From Oscillospiraceae bacterium (GTDB taxonomy: Bacteria > Bacillota > Clostridia > Oscillospirales > Ruminococcaceae): a stretch of DNA of 64,000 nt. The position numbers were made by a program, and so were the translations under genes. Below are positions 41,637 through 52,340 of this stretch, piece by piece (the first letter of the stretch is position 1; every line of letters begins with the position of its first letter). The stretch is taken from positions 1 to 64,000 of the forward strand of contig SVOZ01000005.1 in NCBI GenBank assembly GCA_015066115.1. Reading direction: 5' to 3'. The notes under the pieces were generated by a model. The model saw only the letters and a list, made by a program, of their open reading frames with translations. It searched no databases and was not told the DNA's origin.

Positions 41637-43544
41637 ATAGTTACAACTGAACTAAACAAAAGCGAGCAGAAAACAAAGGCTCCTGTTCGCCGCAAAAAAA
41701 CAAATTACAAAAAGAATTTTAAGAAAAAATCCGCAGTTTACAATTCGTCAAAGGGCGCTGCTCCCGAGAAAAGGGACGATAAAAAGCCTGCTCGCCGTCA
41801 GAACGCTAAGGGGCACAGCGGCTCTAAAAAAGCGGCTTTATCAAAAAGACCTGCGGTTTCTGAAAGAAAGAGGATTTCAAAGCCTACAAGCCCTCTTCGC
41901 ATAATAATGCTTGGCGGTCTTAATGAAATCGGAAAAAACATCACTGTTTTTGAGTATGAAAACGACATCATTGTGCTTGACTGCGGAATTGCATTCCCCG
42001 ACGATGAAATGCTTGGCATTGATGTTGTTCTGCCCGATTTTACCTATCTTATCAAAAATGCCGACAAAATTCGCGGCGTAATTCTCACACACGGACACGA
42101 GGACCACATTGGTGCTCTTCCCTATCTTTTAAAATCTATAAACGTTCCCATTTACGGAACAAAGCTTACCCTCGGACTTGTTGAAAACAAGCTTGCAGAG
42201 CACAAAATATTAGGCTCTGCACGTTTAAATACCGTAAATCCCGGCGGCGTTATAAAGCTTGGTGCCATGAGCGTTGAATTTATTCACGTAAACCATTCCA
42301 TTCCCGACGCGGTTGGATTTGCGATAAGGACCCCTGTTGGCACAATCGTGCACACAGGTGACTTTAAAATTGACTACACCCCCATTCAAGGCGGAATGAT
42401 AGATTTAGCGCGATTTGCCCAGCTTGGCGAAGAAGGTGTCTTGGCCCTTATGGCAGACTCAACAAATGCCGAGCGCCCCGGCTACACCGCAAGCGAAAGA
42501 AACGTCGGCGAATCCTTTGAGCCTTTATTCCAGAAGGCCGAGGGCAGGCGAATCATAATTGCCACATTTGCCTCAAACATTCACCGCATTCAGCAGATCG
42601 TTGATGTTGCCGAAAGGTTTGGCAGAAAGGTTGCTGTTTCGGGAAGATCAATGGTAAGCGTTGTTGAAACGGCTATAAACTTAGGTTATCTTACTGTTCC
42701 CGAGGACATTTTAGTTGATATTGATTCGGCAGGGCGTTTCCGTGCTGACGAAATGGTTATTGTTACCACAGGAAGTCAGGGCGAAGCTATGTCTGCCCTA
42801 AGCCGAATGGCTTCGGGCGATCACAGGCAGGTTTCGGTAAACTCAGGTGACTTTATAATCATTTCGGCCACCCCAATTCCCGGAAACGAAAAGTTAGTTG
42901 GCCGTGTTATAAACGACCTTATGCGCCTGGGTGCCGAGGTTATTTACGAGAAAATGTACGAGGTGCACGTTTCAGGCCACGCCTGCAAGGGTGAGCTTCA
43001 GCTTATGCTGGGATTAGTCAAGCCCAAATATTACATTCCCGTTCACGGCGAATACAAGCATTTATGCAAAAACGCACTTATTGCCGAAAGCGTTGGAATG
43101 CAGAAAAGTAATATCATCATTTCCGATTTAGGAAAGGTTATAGAAACTAACGGCGACAGCATGCAGTTTAAAGAGACCGTTCAGGCAGGAAAGGTGCTTG
43201 TTGACGGACTTGGAGTCGGCGATGTCGGAAGCATAGTTCTGCGCGACAGAAAGCATCTTGCAGAGGATGGACTTATTATCGTTGCCGCCGCAGTATCCTC
43301 AAGCGGAAGGCTTGTTTCGGGGCCCGACATTATTTCGCGCGGATTTGTTTATGTAAGAGAATCCGAGGAGCTTATGGAAAAGGCTCGCGAGATTTCAAGA
43401 TCGGCGCTTGAAAGTTGCCTTAAAAACAGCTACAGCGTTGACTGGCCGCTTCTTAAAAACACAGTTAAGGACGCGCTTTCTTCCTATGTTTTCCAAAAAA
43501 CAAAGCGTCATCCTATGATACTTCCCATCATCATAAACGCCTGA
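41637..43544 (+). CDS. rnj: Ribonuclease J with basic N-terminal extension, apparent ATA start
   Basis: About 635 residues. The beta-lactamase/beta-CASP core has the zinc motif THGHEDHIGALPY (about residues 151-163), the later HTGDFKID, and the C-terminal HVSGHACKGE and PVHGEYKHL. It acts as a 5'-3' exonuclease and endonuclease in mRNA decay and rRNA maturation. About 80 N-terminal residues are Lys/Arg-rich and probably disordered and RNA-binding. The only good ribosome site, AAGGAGG (41622-41628), lies 8 nt before an ATA codon at 41637. In-frame GTG (41589) and TTG (41610) lie upstream of that site without their own. The start is therefore unusual or misread. Confidence 0.9.
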   Translation: MVTTELNKSEQKTKAPVRRKKTNYKKNFKKKSAVYNSSKGAAPEKRDDKKPARRQNAKGHSGSKKAALSKRPAVSERKRISKPTSPLRIIMLGGLNEIGKNITVFEYENDIIVLDCGIAFPDDEMLGIDVVLPDFTYLIKNADKIRGVILTHGHEDHIGALPYLLKSINVPIYGTKLTLGLVENKLAEHKILGSARLNTVNPGGVIKLGAMSVEFIHVNHSIPDAVGFAIRTPVGTIVHTGDFKIDYTPIQGGMIDLARFAQLGEEGVLALMADSTNAERPGYTASERNVGESFEPLFQKAEGRRIIIATFASNIHRIQQIVDVAERFGRKVAVSGRSMVSVVETAINLGYLTVPEDILVDIDSAGRFRADEMVIVTTGSQGEAMSALSRMASGDHRQVSVNSGDFIIISATPIPGNEKLVGRVINDLMRLGAEVIYEKMYEVHVSGHACKGELQLMLGLVKPKYYIPVHGEYKHLCKNALIAESVGMQKSNIIISDLGKVIETNGDSMQFKETVQAGKVLVDGLGVGDVGSIVLRDRKHLAEDGLIIVAAAVSSSGRLVSGPDIISRGFVYVRESEELMEKAREISRSALESCLKNSYSVDWPLLKNTVKDALSSYVFQKTKRHPMILPIIINA

Positions 43545-43570
43545 AATTAAACATCGAGAGGTGACAGGAA

Positions 43571-45538
43571 CTGAAAAACAGAAAGAATTTTTTCACTACC
43601 GCTTTAGTTGGCTTATTTTTAATATCATTTGCATTTTCGGTTGTAACAATGTTTTATAGCGTTACAATAGCTCTTGTTGAGCTTGCGATAACCCTTGCTA
43701 TGTTTATCGTTCTTGTTGTTTTCTCAGGGGTTTTAAGGCGCGATGCACACACATTTTTTGCAGGTTTATCAAAAAAGATCTCCCCAACGGAAAAAGAGGC
43801 TATCGAGTCATTTCCTCTGCCTGTTTGTATTTTAAGCTGTGACAGCCGGATAGTATGGTACAACTCGCTTTTTCTCTTTGACGTGCTGGGCGGAGAAAAC
43901 CTAATGGGCGAAGATTTTTCGCACAAATTTAAATACGCAGATGACAACAAGCGCGACCTTATTTACAAAAACAGAAAGTACACCGTTTATTCAGAGGATT
44001 TTTCTATCGGCAAGGAAAAACAGGCTATTCTTTATCTTGTTGACAACACAACCCTTAAAAACGATGCAGAAAAATTCCATCTCAAAAAGCCCTCGGTCAT
44101 CCAGATAGTTGTGGACAACTATGAGGAGCTTCTTTCCAGCATAAACGGCAGCGAAAGAAATTTTATTTCCAGCCGAATCGAGTCTATTTTGGAAAAGACC
44201 TTTGTAACAGAGGCAAACGGAATTCTTCGCAAAATCGAAAAGGACCGTTTTATTGCCATTGTTGAAAACAAGCAGCTTGAGCTTCTTATGCGCGATAAGT
44301 TCAATGTCCTTGAGCGGATCCGAAAATCCACCTCGTCCGGCCATCTCTACCCCACTCTGTCTGTCGGCATCGGCAAGGACACCGACGCGCTGAAAGATTC
44401 CGATCTTTTTGCCAGACAGGCCCTTGATATGGCTTTGGGGCGCGGCGGCGATCAGGTTGCTGTTAAGAGCGAGCACGGATACGAATTTTTCGGCGGTCTT
44501 TCAAAAGGCGTTGAAAAGCGCGCAAAGGTTCGTTCAAGAATGATTGCCTCGGCGCTTTCAGAGCTTGTTGACGAGAGCGAAAACGTTATTATAATGGGTC
44601 ATAAAATGGCGGATTTTGACTGTCTTGGTGCCGCGGTTGGTCTTTACAAAGCCATCTCGACTGCCTCCAAGCCCGTTCACATCTGCATTGACCGCGAAAA
44701 AAATCTTTCAAAGGATCTTATCGCGCAGTTGTGCTCGTCGGGCTACAGCGCAAGCTTCGTTTCGCCCGAGCAGGCGACTGACGCGGTTGACAAAAACACC
44801 CTTTTAATTGTTGTTGACACCCACAACCCAGAGATCACAGAATGTCCCGAACTTCTTTCGCTTGCAGGAAACGTGGTTGTTATTGACCACCATCGCAAGA
44901 TGGTAAACCATATTGACAATGCCGTTATCTTTTATCATGAGCCTACTGCCTCGTCCACCTGCGAGATGGTTACCGAGCTTATACAGTATTTCAAAGACGG
45001 CACTTTAGTAACCAAAACAGAAGCCGAGGCGCTTTTATCGGGAATTATGCTCGACACCAAGAATTTTATAATCAAATCAGGTGTGCGCACCTTTGAGGCG
45101 GCGGCATATCTACGAAGGCTTGGAGCCGACCTTGTTAAAGTAAACGGCTGGTTTGCAAGCTCTATCGAAACCTATCATCAGAGAGCAAAGCTGATTTCTG
45201 CCGCTGAAATTATAAAGGGCTGTGCAATTTCTTATCAGGACGAATTTTCAAACGAGCTGCTTTTAGCCGTTCCGCAAACGGCAGACGAGCTTCTTCACAT
45301 ACGCGATGTTTCGGCATCCTTTGTTATGTACAAGCGCGACGGCGTTGTCTGGGTGTCTGCCCGCTCCTTTGGAGAGCTCAATGTTCAGCTTATTATGGAA
45401 AAGCTGGGCGGCGGCGGTCACTTGACTATGGCAGGCGCACAGATAGAGGCAGAAAGCTGTCTTTTAGTTAAGGAAAGGCTGCTTGAGGCCATTGACAGTT
45501 ACTTTAAAGAAAACGACATTAAAGCAGGAGGTAAATAA
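43571..45538 (+). CDS. gdpP: Cyclic-di-AMP phosphodiesterase GdpP, apparent CTG start
   Basis: About 655 residues when started at CTG 43571. Two N-terminal helices lead to a PAS-like segment, a degenerate GGDEF domain (about 170-300) and the DHH/DHHA1 phosphodiesterase with [29 protein letters not shown] and [10 protein letters not shown]. It hydrolyses c-di-AMP at the membrane. An in-frame TGA at 43562-43564 bounds the start. CTG has AGAGGTG 7-8 nt upstream and restores the first helix. The first ATG (43649) has no ribosome site and would cut that helix. gdpP-rplI-dnaB order is conserved in Firmicutes. Confidence 0.92.
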   Translation: MKNRKNFFTTALVGLFLISFAFSVVTMFYSVTIALVELAITLAMFIVLVVFSGVLRRDAHTFFAGLSKKISPTEKEAIESFPLPVCILSCDSRIVWYNSLFLFDVLGGENLMGEDFSHKFKYADDNKRDLIYKNRKYTVYSEDFSIGKEKQAILYLVDNTTLKNDAEKFHLKKPSVIQIVVDNYEELLSSINGSERNFISSRIESILEKTFVTEANGILRKIEKDRFIAIVENKQLELLMRDKFNVLERIRKSTSSGHLYPTLSVGIGKDTDALKDSDLFARQALDMALGRGGDQVAVKSEHGYEFFGGLSKGVEKRAKVRSRMIASALSELVDESENVIIMGHKMADFDCLGAAVGLYKAISTASKPVHICIDREKNLSKDLIAQLCSSGYSASFVSPEQATDAVDKNTLLIVVDTHNPEITECPELLSLAGNVVVIDHHRKMVNHIDNAVIFYHEPTASSTCEMVTELIQYFKDGTLVTKTEAEALLSGIMLDTKNFIIKSGVRTFEAAAYLRRLGADLVKVNGWFASSIETYHQRAKLISAAEIIKGCAISYQDEFSNELLLAVPQTADELLHIRDVSASFVMYKRDGVVWVSARSFGELNVQLIMEKLGGGGHLTMAGAQIEAESCLLVKERLLEAIDSYFKENDIKAGGK

Positions 45539-45539
45539 A

Positions 45540-45983
45540 ATGAAGGTTATTTTAAAAGCAGATGTTAAAGGAAACGGAAAGAAAGGCGAAATTATAAACG
45601 TTTCCGACGGATATGCAAGAAACTTCCTTTTTCCAAAGGGACTTGCCGTTGAGGCAAATGCACAGGCAATGAACGAATACAACAACGCTGTTTCTTCAAA
45701 GGAGCACCACGAAAAACAGCTTCGTGATGCCGCAGAGGAAAATAAGAAAAAGCTTGACGACGCAAAGATCACCATCAAGGCAAAAGCAGGCCAGGGCGGC
45801 AGACTTTTCGGCTCTGTAACCTCAAAGGAGATCGCCGCCGAGATCAAAAACTGCCTTTCACTTGACATTGACAAGAAAAAGATCGTGCTCGACAGCGACA
45901 TTAAGTCTTTTGGCACTTTCACCGTTCCCGTTAAGCTGCATCCGGGCGTAACCGCCGAGCTTACAGTTTATGTTACTGAATAA
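45540..45983 (+). CDS. rplI: 50S ribosomal protein L9
   Basis: 147 residues. [32 protein letters not shown] is the L9 N-terminal signature (split here only as an identifier of the family: MKVILKADV and GYARNFLFP). A long charged helix and the C-terminal domain follow. ATG at 45540 with AGGAGG upstream; one base separates it from the gdpP stop, so translation is coupled. Confidence 0.96.
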   Translation: MKVILKADVKGNGKKGEIINVSDGYARNFLFPKGLAVEANAQAMNEYNNAVSSKEHHEKQLRDAAEENKKKLDDAKITIKAKAGQGGRLFGSVTSKEIAAEIKNCLSLDIDKKKIVLDSDIKSFGTFTVPVKLHPGVTAELTVYVTE

Positions 45984-45994
45984 AGGCTGATACT

Positions 45995-46438
45995 ATGGAA
46001 TATCAAGGTTACTTAAGCAAAATTGAGGGTCATTTTGGAAAAAGCGAATACATTTCGATAGCCCAAACCAGCGTTAAAATGCTGTGGAGGCCTGCAAAAA
46101 AGCTTGATACAGAGCTTTTCTGCTTTGTTTTAAACAAGAGGGACTTAAATAGCAGGCTTTGTAATGAGCTTGCAAAATATGCCTTGAGCGTTACCTTTTA
46201 CGACAGAGAAAAAACGGGTAAAACAGGCATTATCGTTCTGTCTGTGGGTCGAGGCGTTTCTGACAAAACCGCCGATTTTCTTACAAAAAAGGCTCAAAAG
46301 CTCGACGGTGTTGCCGTTTTACCGGCCGCCTTTGACCTAAACGAACAAAAGCTTGTTTACTGCGAAAATTTCCCTGTTCTTTTTAACAAAGAGTTTAAAA
46401 CACTTTCTGCCTTTGCAGAGCAGAAGCTCAAAATATAA
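45995..46438 (+). CDS. Uncharacterised protein between rplI and dnaB
   Basis: 147 residues, soluble, no signal peptide or membrane helix. Mixed alpha/beta pattern with several hydrophobic strands (ELFCFVLNK, GIIVLSVGRG, GVAVLPAAFDL). I recognise no family and no catalytic motif. It is 11 bp after rplI and 23 bp before dnaB, in a position where rplI and dnaB are usually adjacent, so it is an insertion into a conserved pair. Co-expression with replication and ribosome genes is expected. Function unknown. Confidence 0.65.
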   Translation: MEYQGYLSKIEGHFGKSEYISIAQTSVKMLWRPAKKLDTELFCFVLNKRDLNSRLCNELAKYALSVTFYDREKTGKTGIIVLSVGRGVSDKTADFLTKKAQKLDGVAVLPAAFDLNEQKLVYCENFPVLFNKEFKTLSAFAEQKLKI

Positions 46439-46461
46439 GATTTTAACACGGAGGAACAAAA

Positions 46462-47814
46462 ATGGATGCATTCACCGACAATTTTGAAAAACTGCCCTTT
46501 GATTTAGAGGCAGAACAATCGGTACTTGGCGCACTTTTAGTAGATTCTTCCTGTATGCCCACGGTTCTTGAATATCTCAATGCCGACAGCTTTTACAAAG
46601 AGCAGCATCGCGAGCTTTTTTCGCTTATGCTCTCAATGTTTTCTGCAGGCGAAACAATGGATTTTATAACCGTTTTGGGAAGGGTAAGAAGCGAGCATAT
46701 ATTTGAAAGCGACGAACAGGCAAAGCTTTATCTTACCCAGCTTGTTCAGATAGTTCCCACCACCAAAAACGTTGACGAATATGCAAAGCTTGTTCGCGAG
46801 CGTTACTACATCCGCAGACTTATCACCGTTTCGGGAAATATTCGCCGCGAGGCTGACGAGGGGCTTGATGCAAAGGACCTTCTCGACCACGCCGAACAGC
46901 AAATTTACGAAATTCGTCAGGGCAAGGACTCAACAGGTCTTGTACATATTGCCGACGTTATTATCGGCACCTATGACGACCTGCAGAGAGTTGCAAAAGA
47001 AAGCCACAACGGTCTTTTGGGCCTTTCGTCGGGATTTTCTGATCTCGACCGCACCACAAACGGCCTTAATAAATCCGACCTTATTATTCTTGCCGCCCGT
47101 CCCGGTGTCGGTAAAACGAGTTTGGCGCTCAACATCGCCTCCCACGTTGGCGAGCGCTCGGGAAAGGCTGTTGCAATTTTCAGCCTTGAAATGTCAAAGG
47201 AACAGCTTGTTCTTCGTATGCTCTCCTCTGCCGCAAAAATCCCCAACACACAGCTTAGAATAGGTCAGCTTGAGGACTCTCAGTGGACAGACCTTGCAGA
47301 GGCTTCGGGAACCCTTTCCTCGTCCTCTATCTACATCGACGACACTTCAAGCATCAACATTGCCGATATGCGCGCAAAGCTTCGCCGCGTTGAAAACTTA
47401 GGGCTTGTTATAGTTGACTATCTCCAGCTTATGACCTCGGCAAAAAGATTTGAAAACCGCACCACAGAGGTTTCTGCAATTACACGTGACTTGAAAATTT
47501 TAGCAAAGGACCTTGGCGTTCCTGTCATGGTGCTTTCACAGCTTAGCCGTTCTTCTGAGAAGAACCCCAAGCCGATGCTTTCAGACCTGCGTGAATCGGG
47601 TTCTATCGAGCAGGACGCTGACATTGTTTTAATGCTTTATCGTGAAGGCGAAAACGGCGAGCAGGCCCAAGGCCAGCAAAATGAGGCAGGTGCAAGCTAT
47701 GTTGTAAACTGCGACGTTGCCAAAAACCGTCACGGCGAGACCAGAACGCTTCAGTTCCACTGGGACGGACAGTACACCAAATTTTCAACCTTAGGATATT
47801 TAAGAGATGAATAA
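46462..47814 (+). CDS. dnaB: Replicative DNA helicase DnaB
   Basis: 450 residues. The N-terminal DnaB domain (DLEAEQSVLGALLVDSSC) is followed by the RecA-like helicase with Walker A ARPGVGKTSLAL (about 213-224), FSLEMSKEQL, Walker B LVIVDYLQLM and the Arg-finger region LSQLSRSSE. It unwinds DNA at the fork. The name corresponds to dnaC in B. subtilis. It overlaps tilS by 8 bp. Confidence 0.96.
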   Translation: MDAFTDNFEKLPFDLEAEQSVLGALLVDSSCMPTVLEYLNADSFYKEQHRELFSLMLSMFSAGETMDFITVLGRVRSEHIFESDEQAKLYLTQLVQIVPTTKNVDEYAKLVRERYYIRRLITVSGNIRREADEGLDAKDLLDHAEQQIYEIRQGKDSTGLVHIADVIIGTYDDLQRVAKESHNGLLGLSSGFSDLDRTTNGLNKSDLIILAARPGVGKTSLALNIASHVGERSGKAVAIFSLEMSKEQLVLRMLSSAAKIPNTQLRIGQLEDSQWTDLAEASGTLSSSSIYIDDTSSINIADMRAKLRRVENLGLVIVDYLQLMTSAKRFENRTTEVSAITRDLKILAKDLGVPVMVLSQLSRSSEKNPKPMLSDLRESGSIEQDADIVLMLYREGENGEQAQGQQNEAGASYVVNCDVAKNRHGETRTLQFHWDGQYTKFSTLGYLRDE

Positions 47815-49192
47815 GACTGCACTGAAAACAGTTTACGAGCACAATATGCTCTGTGAGAGCGATGCTGTTATAGCCGCCGTTTCGGGCGGTGCCGATTCGA
47901 TGGCGCTGCTGTGTTTTCTTATGGAAATAAAGGAGCAGTTTTCGCTTTCGCTTTATGTTTGCCACGTAAATCATCTTTTGCGGGGCATTGATGCAGACGG
48001 CGACGAGCAGTTTGTAAAGGATTTTTGTGAATTGCACTCTATTCCTTTTTATCTTAAACGCTGCGATGTAAAATCTCTTGCCGAAAAAAGCGGCAAAGGC
48101 TTTGAGGAATGCGGCAGAGATGTGAGATATAAGTTTTTCAAAGAAACCGCACTTTCTATCGGCACGGATGTTAAGATCGCGACGGCGCACACCTTAAGCG
48201 ATTGCTGCGAGACTCTTTTATTTAACATTGCGCGCGGATGCGGCCCTGCAGGCATTGCTTCCATCGCGCCTGCAAGGGACAATATAATCCGCCCTCTGAT
48301 TTGCTGCAACAGAGAGCAGATCGAAGCCTATCTTAAAGAAATAGGACAAGATTACAGAACCGACAAAACAAACGACGACATTGCCTACACAAGAAATTTC
48401 ATAAGACACAGGCTTATTCCCGAATTTAAAAAGCTAAATCCCTCTTTTGAGACGGCTGTTTTGAATTTAACCGCTTTATCAAGAGAGCAGCAAGCTTTTT
48501 TTGATGAGATCTCAGAAAAAGAATATGCTGAGGTTTGCAAAGAGGGCGGCATTTTCAAAAGCGAGCTTTTAAAAAGAAATATTGCCCTTATCCGCAGTAT
48601 AATAGCAAAGTATCTCAGGGAAAATAATGTTGCCGCCACAAAAAAGCGCAGCGACGAGATCATTTCGCTTTTAGAAAAAGACAGCTTTTGTCTTTCGGTT
48701 TGCAAGGGCGGATATCTCATTTGCAAAGACGACATTATCCGCTTTAAAAAAGAAGATTTTAAATGCGCCGAGGATTTTGTGTTTGAGGCTGTTTTAGGAG
48801 AAAGAGAGCTTGCTGACGGCAGAATTTTAAGCCTTAAAGAGATAAGCTATAACGAATTTAAAAATATCAAGAAAAATTTTCCAAATCTATTAAAAAACTG
48901 TGTAAACTATGATATAATAGATGACAGTTTTGTTATCAGAAACAGAAAAATCGGAGATATTATCACCATTTTTCCGAGAAATGTTACAAAAACTTTAAAA
49001 AAACTTCTTAATGAGTCAAAAATTGACACAGACAAAAGGAATATAATACCTGTGTTAGCCTCTGAAAACAGGGTCTATTGGGTTGAGGGGGTTGCAATTG
49101 ATGCCGCGGCGGCGGTTACAAAGCCTTGCCGTGTCCTTTTTATAGAAGTTTTAAATAAAGACAAAAACGGGGAGCATCAAAATGAAGAATGA
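47807..49192 (+). CDS. tilS: tRNA(Ile)-lysidine synthase
   Basis: 461 residues. PP-loop motif AAVSGGADSMALLCFL (about 24-39), then VCHVNHLLRG, TAHTLSDCCETLLFNIARG and a C-terminal TilS domain. It converts C34 of tRNA-Ile(CAU) to lysidine. It overlaps dnaB at the 5' end and hpt by 11 bp at the 3' end. The tilS-hpt-ftsH order is widely conserved in Firmicutes. Confidence 0.94.
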   Translation: MNKTALKTVYEHNMLCESDAVIAAVSGGADSMALLCFLMEIKEQFSLSLYVCHVNHLLRGIDADGDEQFVKDFCELHSIPFYLKRCDVKSLAEKSGKGFEECGRDVRYKFFKETALSIGTDVKIATAHTLSDCCETLLFNIARGCGPAGIASIAPARDNIIRPLICCNREQIEAYLKEIGQDYRTDKTNDDIAYTRNFIRHRLIPEFKKLNPSFETAVLNLTALSREQQAFFDEISEKEYAEVCKEGGIFKSELLKRNIALIRSIIAKYLRENNVAATKKRSDEIISLLEKDSFCLSVCKGGYLICKDDIIRFKKEDFKCAEDFVFEAVLGERELADGRILSLKEISYNEFKNIKKNFPNLLKNCVNYDIIDDSFVIRNRKIGDIITIFPRNVTKTLKKLLNESKIDTDKRNIIPVLASENRVYWVEGVAIDAAAAVTKPCRVLFIEVLNKDKNGEHQNEE

Positions 49193-49721
49193 CATTTCAA
49201 AGATCCTTGTTAGCGAAGAAGATATCGCAAAAAAGGTTAAAGCGCTCGGCGAGCAGATAAGCCGCGATTACGAGGGCAAAAATCTTTTAATGGTCAGCAT
49301 TTTAAAGGGCTCAATTGTTTTTATGGCTGACCTTATGCGAGCGATAACAATTCCTGCTAAAATTGATTTTATGGCCGTTTCAAGCTACGGAAGCGGCGTT
49401 AAGACCTCGGGTGTTGTCAAGATCGTTAAAGACCTTGACATCGATCTGCACGGCTACGATGTGCTTATTGTTGAGGACATTCTTGACAGCGGAATGACCT
49501 TAAAATACATCACCGAGCTTTTAAAGGCGCGCGGCACAAAAAGCATTAAGATCGCAACGCTGCTTGACAAGCCTGCACGCCGAAAGGTTGATATAAAAGC
49601 CGATTATTTCTGCTTTGATATTCCCGACGAATTTGTTGTCGGATACGGACTTGACTACGACGAGAAATACCGTAATTTTCCTGCTGTCGGAGTTTTAAAG
49701 AGAGAAGTTTACACTAAATAA
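49182..49721 (+). CDS. hpt: Hypoxanthine phosphoribosyltransferase
   Basis: 179 residues. The PRPP-binding motif [14 protein letters not shown] (about 95-108) and the flexible-loop region [14 protein letters not shown] are intact. It salvages hypoxanthine (and guanine) with PRPP. ATG with GGGGAG upstream inside tilS. Followed by ftsH after 19 bp. Confidence 0.95.
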   Translation: MKNDISKILVSEEDIAKKVKALGEQISRDYEGKNLLMVSILKGSIVFMADLMRAITIPAKIDFMAVSSYGSGVKTSGVVKIVKDLDIDLHGYDVLIVEDILDSGMTLKYITELLKARGTKSIKIATLLDKPARRKVDIKADYFCFDIPDEFVVGYGLDYDEKYRNFPAVGVLKREVYTK

Positions 49722-49740
49722 CCACGGAGGTAATCTGCTG

Positions 49741-51696
49741 ATGAAAAAGCGCAGCATAGCAAGCTACATTCTGACCGTTGTAGCTATTTTTGCAGTTATT
49801 TGGGGAATGTGGGCAATGATGCCAAAGGCAAAAAACCCCAAATACGACCAGATAATTTCCTATTTTGAGGATAACAAGGTCAAGGAGTACACCCTTGATT
49901 TTAACAATGGTAAGCTCGCCATAACATTAAGAGAAAAGGACAAAGAGCTTGGCAGTGACAAAATAACCTACACTGTGCCCAGCATCACCCTCTTTTTAGA
50001 AGAGGTAGATCCCTATATAGAAAAATATAATGAGGGCAAAGATCTTAATGACAGAATAAGGGTGGACCACAAGCCCGCCACCCCGACGCCTTGGTGGTTT
50101 TCATTTTTACCAACACTTTTGCTGATCGGTGTTTTTGTTGTTTTCTATGTTGTTGTGTTTAAGAAAATGCAGGACGGCGGCATGGGCGGCGGAAGGATCT
50201 CATCCTTTGGAAAAGCCAAAATTGCCAGCGATAAAAACAGTCGTCAGACGACCTTTAAGGACGTAGCGGGCGCCGACGAGGAAAAGGCAGAGCTTGCAGA
50301 GATAGTTGATTTTCTCAAGTCTCCCAAAAAGTTTAATGAGCTTGGCGCAAGAATTCCCAAGGGCGTGCTTTTGATGGGACCTCCGGGAACAGGTAAGACC
50401 CTCTTGGCCCGTGCTGTTGCAGGCGAGGCAGGAGTTCCCTTCTTCTCCATTTCGGGTTCAGACTTTGTTGAGCTTTACGTCGGTGTTGGTGCCTCACGTG
50501 TTCGCGACCTTTTTGAGCAGGCCAAAAAGCACTCACCCAGCATTATCTTTATTGACGAAATTGACGCTGTCGGCCGTCACAGAGGCGCAGGCCTCGGCGG
50601 CGGACACGATGAAAGAGAGCAGACCTTAAACCAGCTCTTAGTTGAGATGGACGGCTTTGGAGTCAACACAGGAGTTATCGTTATTGCGGCCACAAACCGT
50701 CGCGACATCTTAGACCCCGCTCTTCTTCGTCCCGGCAGATTTGACAGAGAGATCGTTGTAGGCTATCCCGACGTTAACGGCCGAGAGGAGATCTTAAAGG
50801 TTCATTCACGCGGCAAGCCGCTTTCTCCCGATGTTGACCTTAAGGTTATCGCACGCTCTACCACAGGCTTTACAGGAGCCGACCTTGAAAATCTTATGAA
50901 CGAGGCGGCGCTTCTTGCCGCAAGAAACGAGCGCAAGGCAATCACCGAGGCTGACATCGAAGAGGCCACCATCAAGGTTGTTGCAGGAACTGAAAAGAAG
51001 AGCCGCAAAACAACCGAAAAGGACAACCGAATCACAGCGTATCACGAAGCAGGACACGCAGTTTGTATGTACTTCCTTAAAACTCAGGATCCTGTTCACC
51101 ACATTTCCATTATCCCCAGAGGTATGGCGGCAGGCTTTACAATGTCGCTTCCCGAGCAGGATAAGACCCATATGTCCAAAACCGAGATGCGTGAAACAAT
51201 TGTTGGACTTCTCGGCGGAAGAGCCAGCGAACAGCTTACTCAGGATGACATCTGCACAGGCGCTTCAAACGATATGGAGAGGGCTACCGCCATTGCAAAA
51301 GCGATGGTTACCAAATACGGTTTCTCCGAAAAGCTCGGAAATATGGTTTACGGACACGATGAGGACGGCGAGGTTTTCCTTGGCAGAAACATTTCGCAAT
51401 CACGCGGATATTCCGAAACCATCGCTTTCGAGATAGACAAAGAGGTTCGCTCTATAATTGACGAGGCATACAAAAACGCAATTGATATTCTCTCCGAAAA
51501 CAAGGAAAAGCTTGATCTTATTGCAGAATATCTTTTAGAGCACGAAAAGATGGACCAGAGCGAGTTTATCTCTCTTATGGAAAAGGGCTTTGTTGAGATA
51601 AAAGAAGAGCCTGAGGCTTTAGCACAGGAGCAGGACACTGCGCAAGAACAGGAAACCCTGCAGGAGCAACCCGAGGAAAAAAAGGATAACGAATAA
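49741..51696 (+). CDS. ftsH: ATP-dependent zinc metalloprotease FtsH
   Basis: 651 residues. Two transmembrane helices (about 8-27 and 118-140) flank a small extracellular domain. The AAA module has Walker A GPPGTGKT, Walker [10 protein letters not shown] and the SRH segment [19 protein letters not shown]. The protease has HEAGH (about 436-440). The C-terminus is Glu/Gln-rich. It degrades misfolded membrane proteins and regulators. Last gene of the rnj-ftsH run; a terminator follows. Confidence 0.97.
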   Translation: MKKRSIASYILTVVAIFAVIWGMWAMMPKAKNPKYDQIISYFEDNKVKEYTLDFNNGKLAITLREKDKELGSDKITYTVPSITLFLEEVDPYIEKYNEGKDLNDRIRVDHKPATPTPWWFSFLPTLLLIGVFVVFYVVVFKKMQDGGMGGGRISSFGKAKIASDKNSRQTTFKDVAGADEEKAELAEIVDFLKSPKKFNELGARIPKGVLLMGPPGTGKTLLARAVAGEAGVPFFSISGSDFVELYVGVGASRVRDLFEQAKKHSPSIIFIDEIDAVGRHRGAGLGGGHDEREQTLNQLLVEMDGFGVNTGVIVIAATNRRDILDPALLRPGRFDREIVVGYPDVNGREEILKVHSRGKPLSPDVDLKVIARSTTGFTGADLENLMNEAALLAARNERKAITEADIEEATIKVVAGTEKKSRKTTEKDNRITAYHEAGHAVCMYFLKTQDPVHHISIIPRGMAAGFTMSLPEQDKTHMSKTEMRETIVGLLGGRASEQLTQDDICTGASNDMERATAIAKAMVTKYGFSEKLGNMVYGHDEDGEVFLGRNISQSRGYSETIAFEIDKEVRSIIDEAYKNAIDILSENKEKLDLIAEYLLEHEKMDQSEFISLMEKGFVEIKEEPEALAQEQDTAQEQETLQEQPEEKKDNE

Positions 51697-51698
51697 AT

Positions 51699-51729
51699 AA
51701 AAAGAAGGCTTTAAAAAGCCTTCTTTTTA
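51699..51729 (+). terminator. Terminator after ftsH
   Basis: A 12-bp stem AAAGAAGGCTTT / AAAGCCTTCTTT (51701-51712, 51715-51726) with a 2-base separation that would open into a small loop, then TTTTTA. Confidence 0.8.
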
Positions 51730-51744
51730 CCTTAGGAGATCATT

Positions 51745-52299
51745 ATGACAGAAATTCTAAAGGCGTTTATCACGCCGTTTACAGAAAACCTTGCCGCACA
51801 GCTTGTAGGCGTTGTGGCGCTTATTATAATCATTGTTTCGTATCAGTTTGACGACAGAAAAAAACTGGTTTTTCTCCAGTTTTTTTCGGGCATCTTTTTT
51901 TCGGTGCATTTTATTATGCTCGGAGCTTACACCGGCGGAGTGATTAATATAATCGGTGTTATCCGTGCCGCAATTTATTACTATAAGGGCAAATATCCCT
52001 GGTCATCTGTTGTTTTATGGCCTGTTCTCTTTTCGTTAAGTTCCTTTATCATAGCGATATTTACCTGGCAAAGCCTTTTAAGCATTTTGCCTGCGTTTGC
52101 CTTTACCTGCACTTCTATCGCGCTCTGGACTCAAAAAACAAGGCTCACCCGCATTTTCTGCCTTTGTTCTTCGGCCCTGTTTATTGTTTACAACTTTGCA
52201 TCCGCATCGTATTCAGGAGTTTTAACAGAGGCAATAGCGATCTGTTCTCTTGTTATCGCGGTTGTAAGGTTTGACATTCTTAAAAAGGCAGAGGGCTAA
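51745..52299 (+). CDS. YgjV-family inner-membrane protein
   Basis: 184 residues with six hydrophobic segments. The pattern QLVGVVALIIIIVSYQFDDRKKLVFLQFFSGIFFSVHF (first two helices) and GGVINIIGVIRAAIYYYKGK matches the YgjV (Imp-YgjV) family as I remember it. Its function is unknown. AGGAG lies upstream of the ATG. It is after the ftsH terminator; no strong promoter was found directly before it. Confidence 0.8.
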   Translation: MTEILKAFITPFTENLAAQLVGVVALIIIIVSYQFDDRKKLVFLQFFSGIFFSVHFIMLGAYTGGVINIIGVIRAAIYYYKGKYPWSSVVLWPVLFSLSSFIIAIFTWQSLLSILPAFAFTCTSIALWTQKTRLTRIFCLCSSALFIVYNFASASYSGVLTEAIAICSLVIAVVRFDILKKAEG

Positions 52300-52306
52300 A
52301 GCTGTG

Positions 52307-52335
52307 TTGACATTAATGTCTAAAAATGCTATTAT
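52307..52335 (+). promoter_or_regulatory. Promoter of the DUF4364 gene
   Basis: -35 TTGACA (52307-52312), 17-bp spacer, -10 TATTAT (52330-52335). Confidence 0.82.
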
Positions 52336-52340
52336 ATTAA

